From Pseudomonas salomonii (GTDB lineage Bacteria; Pseudomonadota; Gammaproteobacteria; Pseudomonadales; Pseudomonadaceae): a stretch of DNA of 64,000 nt. The position numbers and the translations under genes are program-made. The DNA is taken from the NCBI RefSeq assembly GCF_900107155.1, contig NZ_FNOX01000001.1, positions 523,233 to 587,232 of the forward strand, in the 5' to 3' direction. The notes under the pieces are model-generated. The model saw nothing but the letters and a program-made list of their open reading frames with translations. It was not told the DNA's origin and did no database searches. The stretch's first letter is position 1; every line of letters begins with the position of its first letter. This document shows positions 19,957 to 29,189 of the stretch, in pieces.

Positions 19957-20946
19957 TCAGCTGATTTTGTGCAGGTAGGCCGGCAGCGGCTGCTCCGGTA
20001 ATACCGACAGCACCTTAAGCCGCTGCAACATCCGCTGCCGCGCCCGCTGCAAATGCTCGCGCAAGTTCAGCGCCGCCGCATCAAATGCCCCATGCAGCAA
20101 CAACTCCAGAATCAGGCGATGTTCGGCGAGCATGGCAGGATCTGCGCCGATCCCCAGTAAACGGTAAAAAATACGACTGATGATCATCGGGCTCTGGCCC
20201 TGGCGGATCAGCGCGGCGATCTTGCGGTTTTGCAAGCCCGCCAGGCAGCGTTGGTGCAAGTCTTCTTCGATCTGCTCGATGGTTTCCAGGCTGCAGTGCG
20301 GGTTTTGCTGGGCCTCCAGCACGCGCTGCAACATCGCTTCGAGCAGCTCGCGGTCCAGGTTTGGCGCGCTCTGGCGCAGCGCCTCGGGTTCCAGGCAAGC
20401 GCGCAATTCGTAGTCTTCGGTGACTTCCCGCGCGGTCAATGGCCCGGCCAACCACTGGGAGTAGGGTTCTTTTTCCACCAGGCCACGGTCGCGCAGGCGC
20501 ATCAGCGCTTCACGCACCACGGCACGGCTGACGCCGTAGTGGTCGGCGGCGGCTTGCTCGTCCAGGCGGTAATGGCCAAAAGCGATGCAGGTGGACAGCG
20601 CCGCGCCGATTTCCTCGACGATCCGCTCACCCAGCGGCCGCGTATCCACCCACTCAGCCTCGCCATCAAGGCCCAGATGCGCCTGGCTCAGGGGCAAGCG
20701 CAGCGGCTCCATGGCCAGGCCTTTGGGGTTGATCAGGTAACCCCGGCCATTGAAGCGGCAGATCAGGCCCTCGTCATGCAGCAGGTCCAGAGCCTTGCGT
20801 ACCGGCACGCGGCTGGTGCCGAAGAGTTCGGCCAGGGGCGCTTCCAGCAGCACCAGCCCATGGCGCGCGGTGCCGTTGACGATCGCATTACGCAACACTT
20901 GGTGAATCATCGCGTAACGGGAGGCCGAGGCGGACACTGCTTTCAT
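19957..20946 (-). CDS. GntR/FadR-type regulator with two winged-helix domains
   Basis: 329 residues from the ATG at 20946 (AAGAGA upstream). Residues ~5-75 form one winged helix (LAELFGTSRVPVRKALDLLHDEG). Residues ~100-170 form a second full GntR helix-turn-helix (QAAADHYGVSRAVVREALMR), followed by an FCD-like helical effector domain to about residue 300. Normal FCD regulators have a single DNA-binding domain, so this is a duplicated architecture. It diverges from the amidase operon across a 335-nt AT-rich gap containing GTAC-type operators, so it is the likely local repressor. Confidence 0.85.
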   Translation of the reverse strand: MKAVSASASRYAMIHQVLRNAIVNGTARHGLVLLEAPLAELFGTSRVPVRKALDLLHDEGLICRFNGRGYLINPKGLAMEPLRLPLSQAHLGLDGEAEWVDTRPLGERIVEEIGAALSTCIAFGHYRLDEQAAADHYGVSRAVVREALMRLRDRGLVEKEPYSQWLAGPLTAREVTEDYELRACLEPEALRQSAPNLDRELLEAMLQRVLEAQQNPHCSLETIEQIEEDLHQRCLAGLQNRKIAALIRQGQSPMIISRIFYRLLGIGADPAMLAEHRLILELLLHGAFDAAALNLREHLQRARQRMLQRLKVLSVLPEQPLPAYLHKIS

Positions 20947-21070
20947 CGTGTTCTCTTGGGCGTGTAGGAAAGTGGCCGGGGATTCTCTCATAGATGAGCC
21001 TGTCACTCCGCGCCACAGGGGTGGCACTTTTTTGGGGCCGGAAAGAGAAAAACGTTACTTTTCGCACCAA

Positions 21071-21097
21071 AATGTATTTATTAATAAAAGATACATT
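21071..21097. promoter_or_regulatory. Inverted repeat, candidate GntR operator 1
   Basis: AATGTAT (21071-21077) and ATACATT (21091-21097) form perfect 7-bp arms around a 13-nt A/T core. The TGTA/TACA half-sites resemble FadR-type GntR operators. It lies about 125 nt upstream of the GntR start, so autoregulation is plausible. Confidence 0.5.
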
Positions 21098-21214
21098 ATT
21101 TCAATTGGGGCTAGCCTCATCACTCACGTCACTTTTTTTTACAGACCGCAAATCCATCTATCCCGCAGTTGTTGGCGATAAACCTTACGGGCACGACAAC
21201 AGGTCCAAAGAGAC

Positions 21215-21230
21215 TGGCACGAAATCTGCC
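21215..21230 (+). promoter_or_regulatory. Sigma-54 promoter element of the amidase operon
   Basis: TGGCACG-AAAT-CTGCC: GG at 21216-21217 and GC at 21228-21229 are exactly 10 nt apart, and the -24 half is perfect. The predicted start near 21241 is about 40 nt before the amidase ATG. RpoN dependence would fit a nitrogen-scavenging pathway. No convincing full NtrC site was found upstream. Confidence 0.62.
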
Positions 21231-21238
21231 TTTGTAAA

Positions 21239-21261
21239 ATGTACATTTTATTAATATGTAC
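21239..21261 (+). promoter_or_regulatory. Tandem GTAC operators at the amidase start site
   Basis: ATGTACATTTT (21239) and ATGTACGTTTT (21256) are repeated with a 17-nt period. Each core (GTAC) matches FadR-subfamily half-sites. They overlap the predicted sigma-54 start and precede the amidase ATG, well placed for repression by the divergent GntR protein. Confidence 0.5.
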
Positions 21262-21281
21262 GTTTTGTGAGGGTCATCTCG

Positions 21282-22613
21282 ATGTCAGACGCCACCTCAA
21301 TGGCCCAGGACTTTGCCAGCGGTCGCAACGACCCGGTGCAGGCGCTGGAACAGGCACTCGTCCACGCGAGCATGGCGCCCAGTGTGTTTATTTCCCTGAC
21401 CGCCCAGCGCGCACGCCGTGAGGCCGAGGCGGCAACCGCGCGCTGGCGTGCCGGCCAGCCCTTAAGCTTATTCGACGGCGTGCCACTGGCCTGGAAGGAT
21501 TTGTTCGACGTGGCCGGCAGCATCACCACTGCAGGCGCCGCCTATCGCCGCAACGCTGCGCCGGCCTTGATCGATGCGCCCAGTGTCGGGCTGTTGTGCC
21601 GCGCCGGAATGGTCAGCCTCGGCAAGACCAACCTCAGCGAACTGGCGTATTCCGGGCTGGGCCTGAACCCGCATTTCGGCACGCCCCATAACCCCAGTGG
21701 CAGCGATCAACCGCGTATCCCCGGCGGCTCTTCGTCGGGCTCGGCGGTCGCGGTGGCGGCGGGGATCGTGCCCATCGCCATGGGCACCGACACGGCCGGC
21801 TCGATCCGCATTCCCGCAGCGCTCAATGGTGTGGTGGGCTATCGCAGCAGCTGTCGACGCTACAGCCGCGACGGCGTATTCCCGTTGGCGCACACCCTCG
21901 ACAGCCTCGGCCCGCTGACCCGCAGCGTACGCGATGCGCTGGCCATCGACGACCTGCTCAACGGCCGCACGCAACAGCACGTCGCCCGTAGCCTCAAGGG
22001 CCAGCGTTTTGTGCTTGAGCAGGGCGCGCTGGAAGACATCGAGCCTGCCGTGCGCAATAACCTGCTGCGCGCGGTGGACCAGCTTAAGGCCGCCGGTGCG
22101 CTGATCGAGGTGCGCGCATCAGCCACCTTCCAGGCCACCCTCAACCTGATCAAGCAGGACGGCTGGCTCGGCTCATTCGAAGCCTTCGCCCTGCACGAAA
22201 ACCTGTTGGACAGCAGTGATGCCGAGCAACTCGACCCGCGTGTGCGCCGGCGCCTGGAGGCCGCACGTGAATTGCCCGCCAGCCAATTGCTGCACCTGAT
22301 CGACGCGCGCCGCCGCTTGCAGCTCCAACTGGTCGATGAGCTCGACGGCGCCGTGCTCATCACCCCGACGGTCGCCCATGTCGCCCCGGCGCTGGCACCG
22401 CTGCAAGCCGACGACGAGCTGTTCGTCAAAACCAACCTCGCCACCCTGCGCCTGACCATGCCCGGCAGTTTGCTCGACATGCCTGGCGTCAGCCTGCCCA
22501 GCGGCCGTGACGCCCTGGGCTTGCCCACCGGTCTGCTGCTCAGCACTCCGAGTGGCGAAGACGCGCGCCTGCTCAGGGCCGCGCTGTCGGTCGAAACCAC
22601 CCTGAACTTTTAA
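21282..22613 (+). CDS. Amidase-signature hydrolase (candidate half-amidase)
   Basis: 443 residues from the ATG at 21282 (GAGGG 8 nt upstream). The amidase-signature triad is visible: Lys72 in [12 protein letters not shown], cis-Ser in the 148-PGGSSSGSA block, and nucleophile Ser174 in [12 protein letters not shown]. No GatA partner subunits are nearby, so it is a catabolic amidase. It is followed after 11 nt by an imidase-like hydrolase; in cyclic-imide degradation a half-amidase cleaves the half-amide produced by imidase to a dicarboxylate and ammonia. The substrate is inferred from context. Confidence 0.85.
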   Translation: MSDATSMAQDFASGRNDPVQALEQALVHASMAPSVFISLTAQRARREAEAATARWRAGQPLSLFDGVPLAWKDLFDVAGSITTAGAAYRRNAAPALIDAPSVGLLCRAGMVSLGKTNLSELAYSGLGLNPHFGTPHNPSGSDQPRIPGGSSSGSAVAVAAGIVPIAMGTDTAGSIRIPAALNGVVGYRSSCRRYSRDGVFPLAHTLDSLGPLTRSVRDALAIDDLLNGRTQQHVARSLKGQRFVLEQGALEDIEPAVRNNLLRAVDQLKAAGALIEVRASATFQATLNLIKQDGWLGSFEAFALHENLLDSSDAEQLDPRVRRRLEAARELPASQLLHLIDARRRLQLQLVDELDGAVLITPTVAHVAPALAPLQADDELFVKTNLATLRLTMPGSLLDMPGVSLPSGRDALGLPTGLLLSTPSGEDARLLRAALSVETTLNF

Positions 22614-22624
22614 GGAGACATACC

Positions 22625-23503
22625 ATGGCTAAAGACATTCTCTGTGCATTTGGCGTCGACGTAGACGCCGTCGCCGGCTGGCTCGGTTCCTACGGCGGTG
22701 AAGACTCGCCGGACGACATCTCCCGCGGCCTGTTCGCGGGTGAAATCGGCGCGCCGCGCCTGCTCAAACTGTTCGAGCGCTACGGCCTGCGCACCACCTG
22801 GTTTATCCCCGGCCACTCGATGGAAACCTTCCCCGAGCAGATGAAGGCGGTGGCCGACGCCGGCCACGAAATCGGCGTGCACGGCTACAGCCACGAAAAC
22901 CCGATTGCGATGACCGCCGAGCAGGAAGAGATCGTGCTGGATAAATCCATCGAGCTGATCACTCAAGTCACCGGCAAACGCCCGACCGGTTATGTCGCGC
23001 CCTGGTGGGAATTCAGCAAGGTCACCAACGAGCTGCTGCTGAAAAAAGGCATCAAGTACGACCACAGCCTGATGCACAACGACTTCCACCCGTACTACGT
23101 GCGCAAGGGCGACAGCTGGACCAAGATCGATTACAGCCAGCACCCGGATACCTGGATGAAACCTTTGGTGCGCGGCGAAGAAACCGACCTGGTGGAAATC
23201 CCGGCCAACTGGTACCTCGACGACCTGCCGCCAATGATGTTCATCAAAAAAGCCCCCAACAGCCACGGCTTCGTCAACCCGCGTCACCTGGAAGAAATGT
23301 GGCGCGACCAGTTCGACTGGGTCTACCGCGAACACGAACACGCGGTGTTCACCATGACCATCCACCCCGACGTGTCCGGTCGCCCGCAAGTGCTGTTGAT
23401 GCTCGAGCGCCTGATCGAACACATCCAGAGCCATGCGGGTGTGCGCTTCGTCACCTTCGACGAAATCGCCGACGACTTTATCCGCCGCCAACCGCGTACC
23501 TGA
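22625..23503 (+). CDS. Polysaccharide-deacetylase-fold hydrolase, likely imidase
   Basis: 292 residues with a strong TAAGGAG site. It has the NodB-like fold with metal ligands Asp14 (GVDVDAV), His86 and His90 (VHGYSH), and TIHPD late in the chain, the same spacing as HpPgdA and PuuE-type allantoinase relatives. No signal peptide is present, so it acts in the cytosol and not on cell wall. The imidase (cyclic imide hydrolase) of P. putida YZ-26 belongs to this group and has about this length, as I recall. Together with the preceding amidase this suggests ring opening of a cyclic imide such as succinimide or maleimide. A peptidoglycan or chitin deacetylase role is less likely. Confidence 0.78.
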   Translation: MAKDILCAFGVDVDAVAGWLGSYGGEDSPDDISRGLFAGEIGAPRLLKLFERYGLRTTWFIPGHSMETFPEQMKAVADAGHEIGVHGYSHENPIAMTAEQEEIVLDKSIELITQVTGKRPTGYVAPWWEFSKVTNELLLKKGIKYDHSLMHNDFHPYYVRKGDSWTKIDYSQHPDTWMKPLVRGEETDLVEIPANWYLDDLPPMMFIKKAPNSHGFVNPRHLEEMWRDQFDWVYREHEHAVFTMTIHPDVSGRPQVLLMLERLIEHIQSHAGVRFVTFDEIADDFIRRQPRT

Positions 23504-23533
23504 CCCCTTTGCCCATCCCCCCGAGGCGCGATT

Positions 23534-24874
23534 ATGTCCATCTATAACAAGCTTGACCTGACTGGCTGGAAACCCCGGCAACTGACGTCCCAGGAGGTGC
23601 GTTTTGCCACCTGGATCGCGTTTTTCGCCTGGGTGTTTGCGGTGTATGACTTCATCCTGTTCGGCACCTTGCTGCCGGAGATCGGCCGGCACTTTGGCTG
23701 GGGTGAAGTGGAGCAAGCTGAAATTGCAACGTGGGTGGCGGTGGGCACGGCGGTGGTCGCCTTTGCGATTGGCCCGGTTGTGGACAAGTTGGGCCGGCGC
23801 AAAGGCATTATTTTTACCGTGGCCGGTTCCGCACTGTGCTCGGCGCTCACCGCGATTGGCGGTGCGTGGGGCAAGTCGCCGCTGATTCTGATTCGTTCGC
23901 TGGGCGGCCTGGGCTATGCCGAGGAAACCGTCAACGCCACCTACCTGAGCGAGTTGTACGGCGCTTCCGAAGACCCGCGACTGACCAAGCGCCGTGGGTT
24001 TATCTACAGCCTGGTGCAGGGCGGCTGGCCGGTGGGTGCGTTGATCGCGGCCGGGTTGACCGCGCTGTTGCTGCCGATTATCGGCTGGCAGGGTTGCTTC
24101 ATCTTTGCAGCGATCCCGGCCATCGTGATCGCGATCATGGCGCGCAAACTCAAGGAGAGCCCCCAGTTCCAGATCCACCAGCGCATCAGCGAGCTGCGTA
24201 AAAGCGGCGCGGTAAAAGAAGCGCAAAACGTCGCCGTGACCTACGGCGTCGACTACGACGAACACAGCAAGGCTGGCCTTAAAGCCGCCTTCCGTGGCCC
24301 GGCCCGGCGCGCCACGCTGGTGATCGGCGCCGCGCTGTTGCTGAACTGGGCAGCGATCCAGGTGTTCAGCGTGCTCGGCACCTCGGTGATCGTCAGCGTG
24401 CACCATATTTCGTTCGAGAACTCGCTGATCATCCTCGTGCTGTCGAACCTGGTGGGTTACTGCGGCTACCTGACCCACGGCTGGATGGGCGACAAGATCG
24501 GCCGCCGCAATGTTATCGGCCTGGGCTGGATGCTCGGCGGCCTGGCATTTGCCGGGATGCTGTTTGGCCCAAGCAATATGCCGATGGTGGTGGGGCTGTA
24601 CAGCCTGGGCCTGTTCTTCCTGATCGGGCCGTACTCGGCGGCGTTGTTCTTTATCAGCGAGAGTTTCCCGACCAGCATCCGTGCCACCGGCGGCGCGATC
24701 ATCCATGCCATGGGCCCGATTGGTGCAGTGGTCGCAGGGTTTGGCGCCACCCAGGTGTTGTCCGCCGGCAGTGATTGGCAGACCGCCGCGCTGTGGTTCG
24801 GCGCGCTGCCGTGCTTCTTGTCCGGTGCGCTGATGTTTGCCGCACGCCATGTGCGCCCGGAAACCGTTCAGTAA
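23534..24874 (+). CDS. MFS transporter, probable substrate uptake
   Basis: 446 residues with about 12 membrane helices. The family motif is [12 protein letters not shown] in the loop after helix 2, with a related copy [11 protein letters not shown] in the second half. A cytoplasmic central loop (~residues 200-255) separates the halves. The layout resembles metabolite:proton symporters for organic acids. Position between the imidase and the SDR genes suggests that it imports the imide or half-amide, or moves the dicarboxylate product. Confidence 0.85.
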   Translation: MSIYNKLDLTGWKPRQLTSQEVRFATWIAFFAWVFAVYDFILFGTLLPEIGRHFGWGEVEQAEIATWVAVGTAVVAFAIGPVVDKLGRRKGIIFTVAGSALCSALTAIGGAWGKSPLILIRSLGGLGYAEETVNATYLSELYGASEDPRLTKRRGFIYSLVQGGWPVGALIAAGLTALLLPIIGWQGCFIFAAIPAIVIAIMARKLKESPQFQIHQRISELRKSGAVKEAQNVAVTYGVDYDEHSKAGLKAAFRGPARRATLVIGAALLLNWAAIQVFSVLGTSVIVSVHHISFENSLIILVLSNLVGYCGYLTHGWMGDKIGRRNVIGLGWMLGGLAFAGMLFGPSNMPMVVGLYSLGLFFLIGPYSAALFFISESFPTSIRATGGAIIHAMGPIGAVVAGFGATQVLSAGSDWQTAALWFGALPCFLSGALMFAARHVRPETVQ

Positions 24875-24884
24875 GGAGTGTCAG

Positions 24885-25646
24885 ATGAGCCGTAAAGTTG
24901 CCTTGATTACCGGTGCCGCCAGCGGCATCGGCCAAGCCCTCGCCGTGGCGTATGCGCGCAGCGGCGTGGCGGTGGTCGGCGGGTATTTCCCGGCCGATCC
25001 CCATGACCCGAATACCACCGTGGCCCTGGTAAAAGAAGCCCGCGGTGAATGCCTGATGTTGCCGCTGGACGTGGGCAATAGCGCCTCGGTAGACGCCCTG
25101 GCCGAGGCCGCCGTGCAGCACTTCGGCCGTCTCGATTACGCCGTGGCCAACGCCGGCTTGCTGCGCCGTGCGCCATTGCTGGAGATGACCGATGAACTGT
25201 GGGACGAGATGCTCAATGTCGACCTGACGGGGGTGATGCGCACCTTTCGCGCGGCAAGCCGGCACATGAAAGAGGGCGGCGCGCTGGTGGCGATTTCATC
25301 GATTGCCGGCGGTGTGTATGGCTGGCAGGAGCACAGCCATTACGCGGCGGCAAAAGCCGGCGTGCCGGGGTTGTGCCGTTCGCTGGCGGTGGAGTTGGCG
25401 GCGCTGGGGATTCGTTGCAATGCGGTGATTCCGGGGTTGATCGAGACGCCGCAGTCGTTGGATGCGAAGAACTCTTTGGGGCCTGAAGGCCTGGCCAAGG
25501 CCGCGCGGGCGATTCCGTTGGGGCGGGTAGGGCGGGCGGATGAGGTGGCGTCGCTGGTGCAGTTTTTGACCAGTGAGGCGTCGAGTTATTTGACTGGCCA
25601 AAGCATCGTTATCGACGGTGGTTTAACCGTGCGCTGGCCCGACTGA
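24885..25646 (+). CDS. SDR-family oxidoreductase 1
   Basis: 253 residues from the ATG at 24885 (GGAG 8 nt upstream; an earlier ATG at 24837 lies in the transporter gene). Classical short-chain dehydrogenase motifs are TGAASGIG (cofactor), NAG at ~83, Ser at ~137 and HYAAAKAG with the Tyr-Lys pair. The cofactor loop lacks an obvious NADP Arg pair. It follows the transporter by 10 nt. Its third-position bases drift to T/G-rich use near the 3' end, before a REP pair. Substrate unknown. Confidence 0.88.
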   Translation: MSRKVALITGAASGIGQALAVAYARSGVAVVGGYFPADPHDPNTTVALVKEARGECLMLPLDVGNSASVDALAEAAVQHFGRLDYAVANAGLLRRAPLLEMTDELWDEMLNVDLTGVMRTFRAASRHMKEGGALVAISSIAGGVYGWQEHSHYAAAKAGVPGLCRSLAVELAALGIRCNAVIPGLIETPQSLDAKNSLGPEGLAKAARAIPLGRVGRADEVASLVQFLTSEASSYLTGQSIVIDGGLTVRWPD

Positions 25647-25662
25647 CTGGATACGATTTAAA

Positions 25663-25755
25663 AATGTGGGAGCGGGCTTGCTCGCGAATGCGCCGTGTCA
25701 GTCGATGCATTTGTTACTGACCCACCGTATTCGCGAGCAAGCCCGCTCCCACATT
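25663..25755. repeat. REP inverted pair inside the catabolic cluster
   Basis: GTGGGAGCGGGCTTGCTCGC family, with left and right units in reverse orientation as at 10645. It separates the two SDR genes and could modulate downstream expression by mRNA stabilisation or partial termination. Confidence 0.9.
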
Positions 25756-25783
25756 GGAACTGTGTTTGTCCAAGGAGACTTGT

Positions 25784-26533
25784 ATGTCCCAACTCATTAA
25801 CCGTCGCGCCGTAATCACTGGCGCCGGCAGCGGCATCGGTGCCGCCATCGCCCGTGCCTACGCCGCCGAGGGCGCACGCTTGCTGCTGGCTGACCGTAAC
25901 GCCGCCAGCCTCGCCGAAACCGCGATCACCTGCCGTAACCTTGGCGCCGAGGTGGTCGAGTGCCTGGCCGATGTGGGCAGCGTCGAAGGCGCCCAGGCCA
26001 GTGTCGACCGCTGCGTCGAGCACTTCGGCGGTATCGACATTCTGGTCAACAATGCCGGCATGCTCACCCAGGCACGCTGCGTCGACCTCTCCATCGAAAT
26101 GTGGAACGACATGCTGCGCGTCGACCTCACCAGTGTGTTTGTCGCCAGTCAGCGCGCCCTGCCGCACATGGTCGCGCAGCGCTGGGGCCGCATCATTAAT
26201 GTGGCCTCGCAACTGGGCATCAAGGGCGGCGCCGAGTTGACCCACTATGCCGCGGCCAAGGCCGGAGTGATCGGTTTCACCAAATCCCTGGCGCTGGAAG
26301 TGGCCAAGGACAACGTGCTGGTCAACGCCATCGCACCCGGCCCGATCGAGACGCCGTTGGTGGGCGGCATCAGCCAAGACTGGAAGCGCGCCAAAGCCGC
26401 CGAGTTGCCCCTGGGCCGCTTCGGCCTGGCCGATGAGGTGGCGCCGACCGCCGTGCTGCTGGCCAGTGAGCCGGGCGGCAACCTGTTTGTCGGCCAGACC
26501 CTTGGCCCGAACTCCGGCGATGTCATGCCATGA
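25784..26533 (+). CDS. SDR-family oxidoreductase 2
   Basis: 249 residues from the ATG at 25784 with CAAGGAG upstream. Motifs are TGAGSGIG, NNAG at ~87 and HYAAAKAG with catalytic Tyr-Lys. The N-terminal Asp of ADRNAAS suggests NAD preference. It shares only general SDR similarity with SDR 1, so the pair is not a recent duplication. It opens the second part of the cluster after the REP pair and precedes the Cys-rich small protein by 13 nt. Substrate unknown; probably it acts on the carbon skeleton released by the amidase/imidase step. Confidence 0.88.
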   Translation: MSQLINRRAVITGAGSGIGAAIARAYAAEGARLLLADRNAASLAETAITCRNLGAEVVECLADVGSVEGAQASVDRCVEHFGGIDILVNNAGMLTQARCVDLSIEMWNDMLRVDLTSVFVASQRALPHMVAQRWGRIINVASQLGIKGGAELTHYAAAKAGVIGFTKSLALEVAKDNVLVNAIAPGPIETPLVGGISQDWKRAKAAELPLGRFGLADEVAPTAVLLASEPGGNLFVGQTLGPNSGDVMP

Positions 26534-26546
26534 GTGAGGTGTAAGC

Positions 26547-26843
26547 ATGTGCGGACTCTGCGGCTTGCTCGGTGAAGACCTGCACTGGAGCGACCCCTTG
26601 GGCGATGAATTGCCCAGACGCCGCGAGCGCCTGCGCCGCATTGCGGCGATCAATCAGGTGCTGGCGGTGTTCCGGCTCAAGGTCGAAGACTTCCAGGGCG
26701 CGTCCTATTTGTTGTTGGGCGCTACCGGCAAGCAGGCTTTGGCGAGTGGCCTGGATCAACTCTGGCAGGCGGCGGAGAGGATGCTCGGGCGCCCGTTGGA
26801 CCCGCTTGACCCGCGTGTACTCGATCATCTGGAGTCGTCATGA
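26547..26843 (+). CDS. Small MCGLCG protein coupled to a COG0523 GTPase
   Basis: 98 residues, unrecognised. It begins MCGLCGLLG: a CxxC pair (Cys2, Cys5), where Met removal would leave Cys as N-terminal residue. The start resembles the MCG-x-x-G opening of class II glutamine amidotransferases, but nothing else of that domain follows. The remainder is helical and rich in Arg/Leu (RRRERLRRIAAINQVLAVF), with no membrane segment. GAGGTG precedes the ATG. Its last 4 nt overlap the GTPase start, so the two are made together. It may be a metal-binding partner or acceptor for the GTPase. Confidence 0.75.
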   Translation: MCGLCGLLGEDLHWSDPLGDELPRRRERLRRIAAINQVLAVFRLKVEDFQGASYLLLGATGKQALASGLDQLWQAAERMLGRPLDPLDPRVLDHLESS

Positions 26844-27814
26844 GCATTGCCCTTAATGTCATCACCGGCTTCCTCGGCAGTGGCAAAACCACGCTGCTCA
26901 AGCGTTTGCTGCAAGGCGAAAGCCTCGGTGATACCGCGCTGTTGATCAATGAATTCGGCGATATCGGCATCGACCATCTGTTGGTGGAAGAGGTCGCGCC
27001 AGACACCGTGCTGCTGCCCAGCGGCTGCGTGTGCTGCTCGATTCGCGGCGAGTTGAAAGACGCGCTGCTCGGCCTGTTGCAACGCCGTGAGCGCGGCGAG
27101 ATCCCGGCGTTCAAACGCGTGATCCTGGAAACCACCGGGCTGGCCGACCCGGCGCCGATCCTCGCGACATTAAACAACGACGTGCAACTGCGTGGGCGTT
27201 TTCACATTGGCCTGGTGATCACCTTGGTCGATGCCAGTCACGCCGAACTGCAGGAGCGCCTGCACCCTGAGTGGTTGGCCCAGGTGGCGGCGGCGGATCG
27301 TTTGCTGCTGAGCAAAACCGACCTGGCCGGTGATTGCACCGCGCTCCGTGCGCATTTGCAGGCGCTGAATGCCGGTACGCCGATCCTCGACACCCAGGCG
27401 GTTCACAGCGGCGACCAACTGTTGCTCGGCGAAGGTTTGCGCAGCGCCGAACCCGCGGCTGAAGTCAGCCGCTGGCAGCTGCATCGCACCCCCACGGCGA
27501 GCCACGGTGCTGCCCAGGTATGCTGCCTGACGTTCGAGCAGCCGCTGGATTGGGTGGGCTTCGGGGTGTGGTTGTCGATGCTGTTAAGATGCCACGGCGA
27601 ACGAATTCTTCGCGTCAAAGGACTGCTCAACGTGAACGCCAGCTCGGCCCCTATCGTCATTCATGGCGTGCAGCATTGCCTGCATGCTCCGGTGCATTTG
27701 CCTGCATGGCCTGGCACCGATCGCCAGTCACGCCTGGTGTTTATCCTGCGTGGCCTCGACCCGGCGCTGTTGCGACGCTCGTTTGAGGTGTTCTCACGGC
27801 GGTTTGCGGCATGA
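26840..27814 (+). CDS. COG0523 (CobW/P47K) metallochaperone GTPase
   Basis: 324 residues. P-loop GFLGSGKTTLLKR (residues ~10-22), the family CxCC motif in GCVCCSIRGEL (~residue 62), ETTGLADPAP and SKTD for guanine. A C-terminal CobW_C domain follows. These GTPases deliver metal (zinc, cobalt, iron) to client enzymes such as nitrile hydratase. Translational overlap (4 nt) with the Cys protein upstream and the binding protein downstream suggests a dedicated set; the metal-dependent imidase in the same cluster is a natural client. No Zur-like site is seen near it. Confidence 0.88.
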   Translation: MSIALNVITGFLGSGKTTLLKRLLQGESLGDTALLINEFGDIGIDHLLVEEVAPDTVLLPSGCVCCSIRGELKDALLGLLQRRERGEIPAFKRVILETTGLADPAPILATLNNDVQLRGRFHIGLVITLVDASHAELQERLHPEWLAQVAAADRLLLSKTDLAGDCTALRAHLQALNAGTPILDTQAVHSGDQLLLGEGLRSAEPAAEVSRWQLHRTPTASHGAAQVCCLTFEQPLDWVGFGVWLSMLLRCHGERILRVKGLLNVNASSAPIVIHGVQHCLHAPVHLPAWPGTDRQSRLVFILRGLDPALLRRSFEVFSRRFAA

Positions 27815-28986
27815 TCACATTGCGTGTCCTTGGTACGTCCGTGACCTTGCTGGAATGCCTGCGCGTGCGCGCCGAACAGGAGCTGGGTATCCGCCTGGTG
27901 TACCAGGTACACGATGTAGCGCAGGCCCAGCGCATTGCGGTGATGCAACCCGAGAGTTACGACCTGTACGACCAGTGGTTCCACAACGTCGACTTCGTGT
28001 GGCCGGCGCGGGCGATCCAGCCCATCGACACACGGCGTATTGCGTTGTGGCATGAGATCAACGACCTGCCCAAGCGCGGCCGGCTGTCGGCCAGCGACCG
28101 CCTGGGCAGCGGCAGCGTGCCCAGTGAGCGCCTGTTCGTGCAGCACGACGGCAGCCTCGGCAGCACAGTGACCGAGCGCATCAGCATGCTGCCGCTGACC
28201 CACAATGCCGACAGTTTTGCCTACCGTCCCGAGCGTTTGCCCGACGGCTTCAGCCACGGCAATGAAAGCTGGGGCTGGCTGCTCGACCCGGCCTGGCGCG
28301 CGCGTACCGCGTTGCAAAGTGACGCGGCGATTGGCGCGCTGGATGCGGCGCTGGCCGTGCAGGGCGCGGGGCTGGCGCGGTTCAAGGACATCGGCAACAT
28401 GAGCATCGAAGAGATCGATGTGCTGGCCGACATCCTGGTGCGCAAGCAGAAGGAAGGGCACTTCGCCGCGTTCTGGTCCGATGATGAAGAAGCCGCGCAG
28501 TTGATGCTCAGCCCGAGCATCGATATCCAGAGCCTGTGGTCGCCGACCTTGATGCGCCTGCACCGTGCGGGTGTGAAGTACCGCTTGGCGGTGCCGCGTG
28601 AAGGCTATCGCGCCTGGTTTGGCGGCTTGTCGTTGTCGCGTCATGCCCAGGGCCCGGTGCTGGATGCGGCGTATGCCTATCTCAATTGGTGGTTGTCCGG
28701 CTGGCCGGGCGCGATGATGGCCCGCCAGGGTTACTACATCGGCAACCCGGCGCGCACCCGCGACCATTTGAGCAGTGCCGAGTGGGATTACTGGTACGCC
28801 GGCCTGCCGGCCCGCGAGGAGTTGCTTGGCAGTGACGGGTTGCCGTTGATCGACATCGGTGAGGTGCGTGATGGCGGCTCCTACGAGCAACGCATGGGGC
28901 ATATCGCGGTGTGGAACTCGGTGATGGATGAGCACAACTACCTGGTGCGCCGCTGGGGCGACTTTATGCGCGCCCGCAGCGTTTAA
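27811..28986 (+). CDS. PotD-like solute-binding protein without signal peptide
   Basis: 391 residues resembling family-1 extracellular solute-binding proteins (LRVLGTSVTLLE at the N-terminus, YDQWFHN, an AYLNWWLSGWPGA segment and a C-terminal WGDFMRA). The N-terminus goes straight into the first beta strand: no Sec, Tat or lipoprotein signal, and the 4-nt overlap with the GTPase leaves no room for one. No permease or ATPase gene is adjacent. It is either a cytosolic ligand-binding protein or works with a distant transporter. No function assigned. Confidence 0.75.
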   Translation: MITLRVLGTSVTLLECLRVRAEQELGIRLVYQVHDVAQAQRIAVMQPESYDLYDQWFHNVDFVWPARAIQPIDTRRIALWHEINDLPKRGRLSASDRLGSGSVPSERLFVQHDGSLGSTVTERISMLPLTHNADSFAYRPERLPDGFSHGNESWGWLLDPAWRARTALQSDAAIGALDAALAVQGAGLARFKDIGNMSIEEIDVLADILVRKQKEGHFAAFWSDDEEAAQLMLSPSIDIQSLWSPTLMRLHRAGVKYRLAVPREGYRAWFGGLSLSRHAQGPVLDAAYAYLNWWLSGWPGAMMARQGYYIGNPARTRDHLSSAEWDYWYAGLPAREELLGSDGLPLIDIGEVRDGGSYEQRMGHIAVWNSVMDEHNYLVRRWGDFMRARSV

Positions 28987-28990
28987 GCCG

Positions 28991-29045
28991 GATCGTTCCC
29001 ACGCTCCGCGTGGGAATGCAGCCTCGGACGCTCCGCGTCCCACGC
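28991..29045. repeat. Half REP unit, GATCGTTCCCACGC family
   Basis: A single left unit (GATCGTTCCCACGCTCCGCG) with a shortened inner palindrome and no right-hand partner. It follows the end of the catabolic cluster. Confidence 0.8.
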
Positions 29046-29189
29046 TTGACGCGCCTGTTCCGCCAATAAAATGGCGTTAAAGTCCCCGTCCCAATTGGGT
29101 GTACTTATCCCAAGTCCCAGCTAATCTGCTTAAAACAACTATTCAATTTAAATGGATGTTTTTTTGACGTCAGATCAGCTTCGCCAGGG

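Noticed and set aside
22610..24850. 746-codon minus-strand frame over the imidase and MFS genes
   Set aside because: Long only because of GC-rich third positions; both plus-strand genes have clear motifs and ribosome sites.
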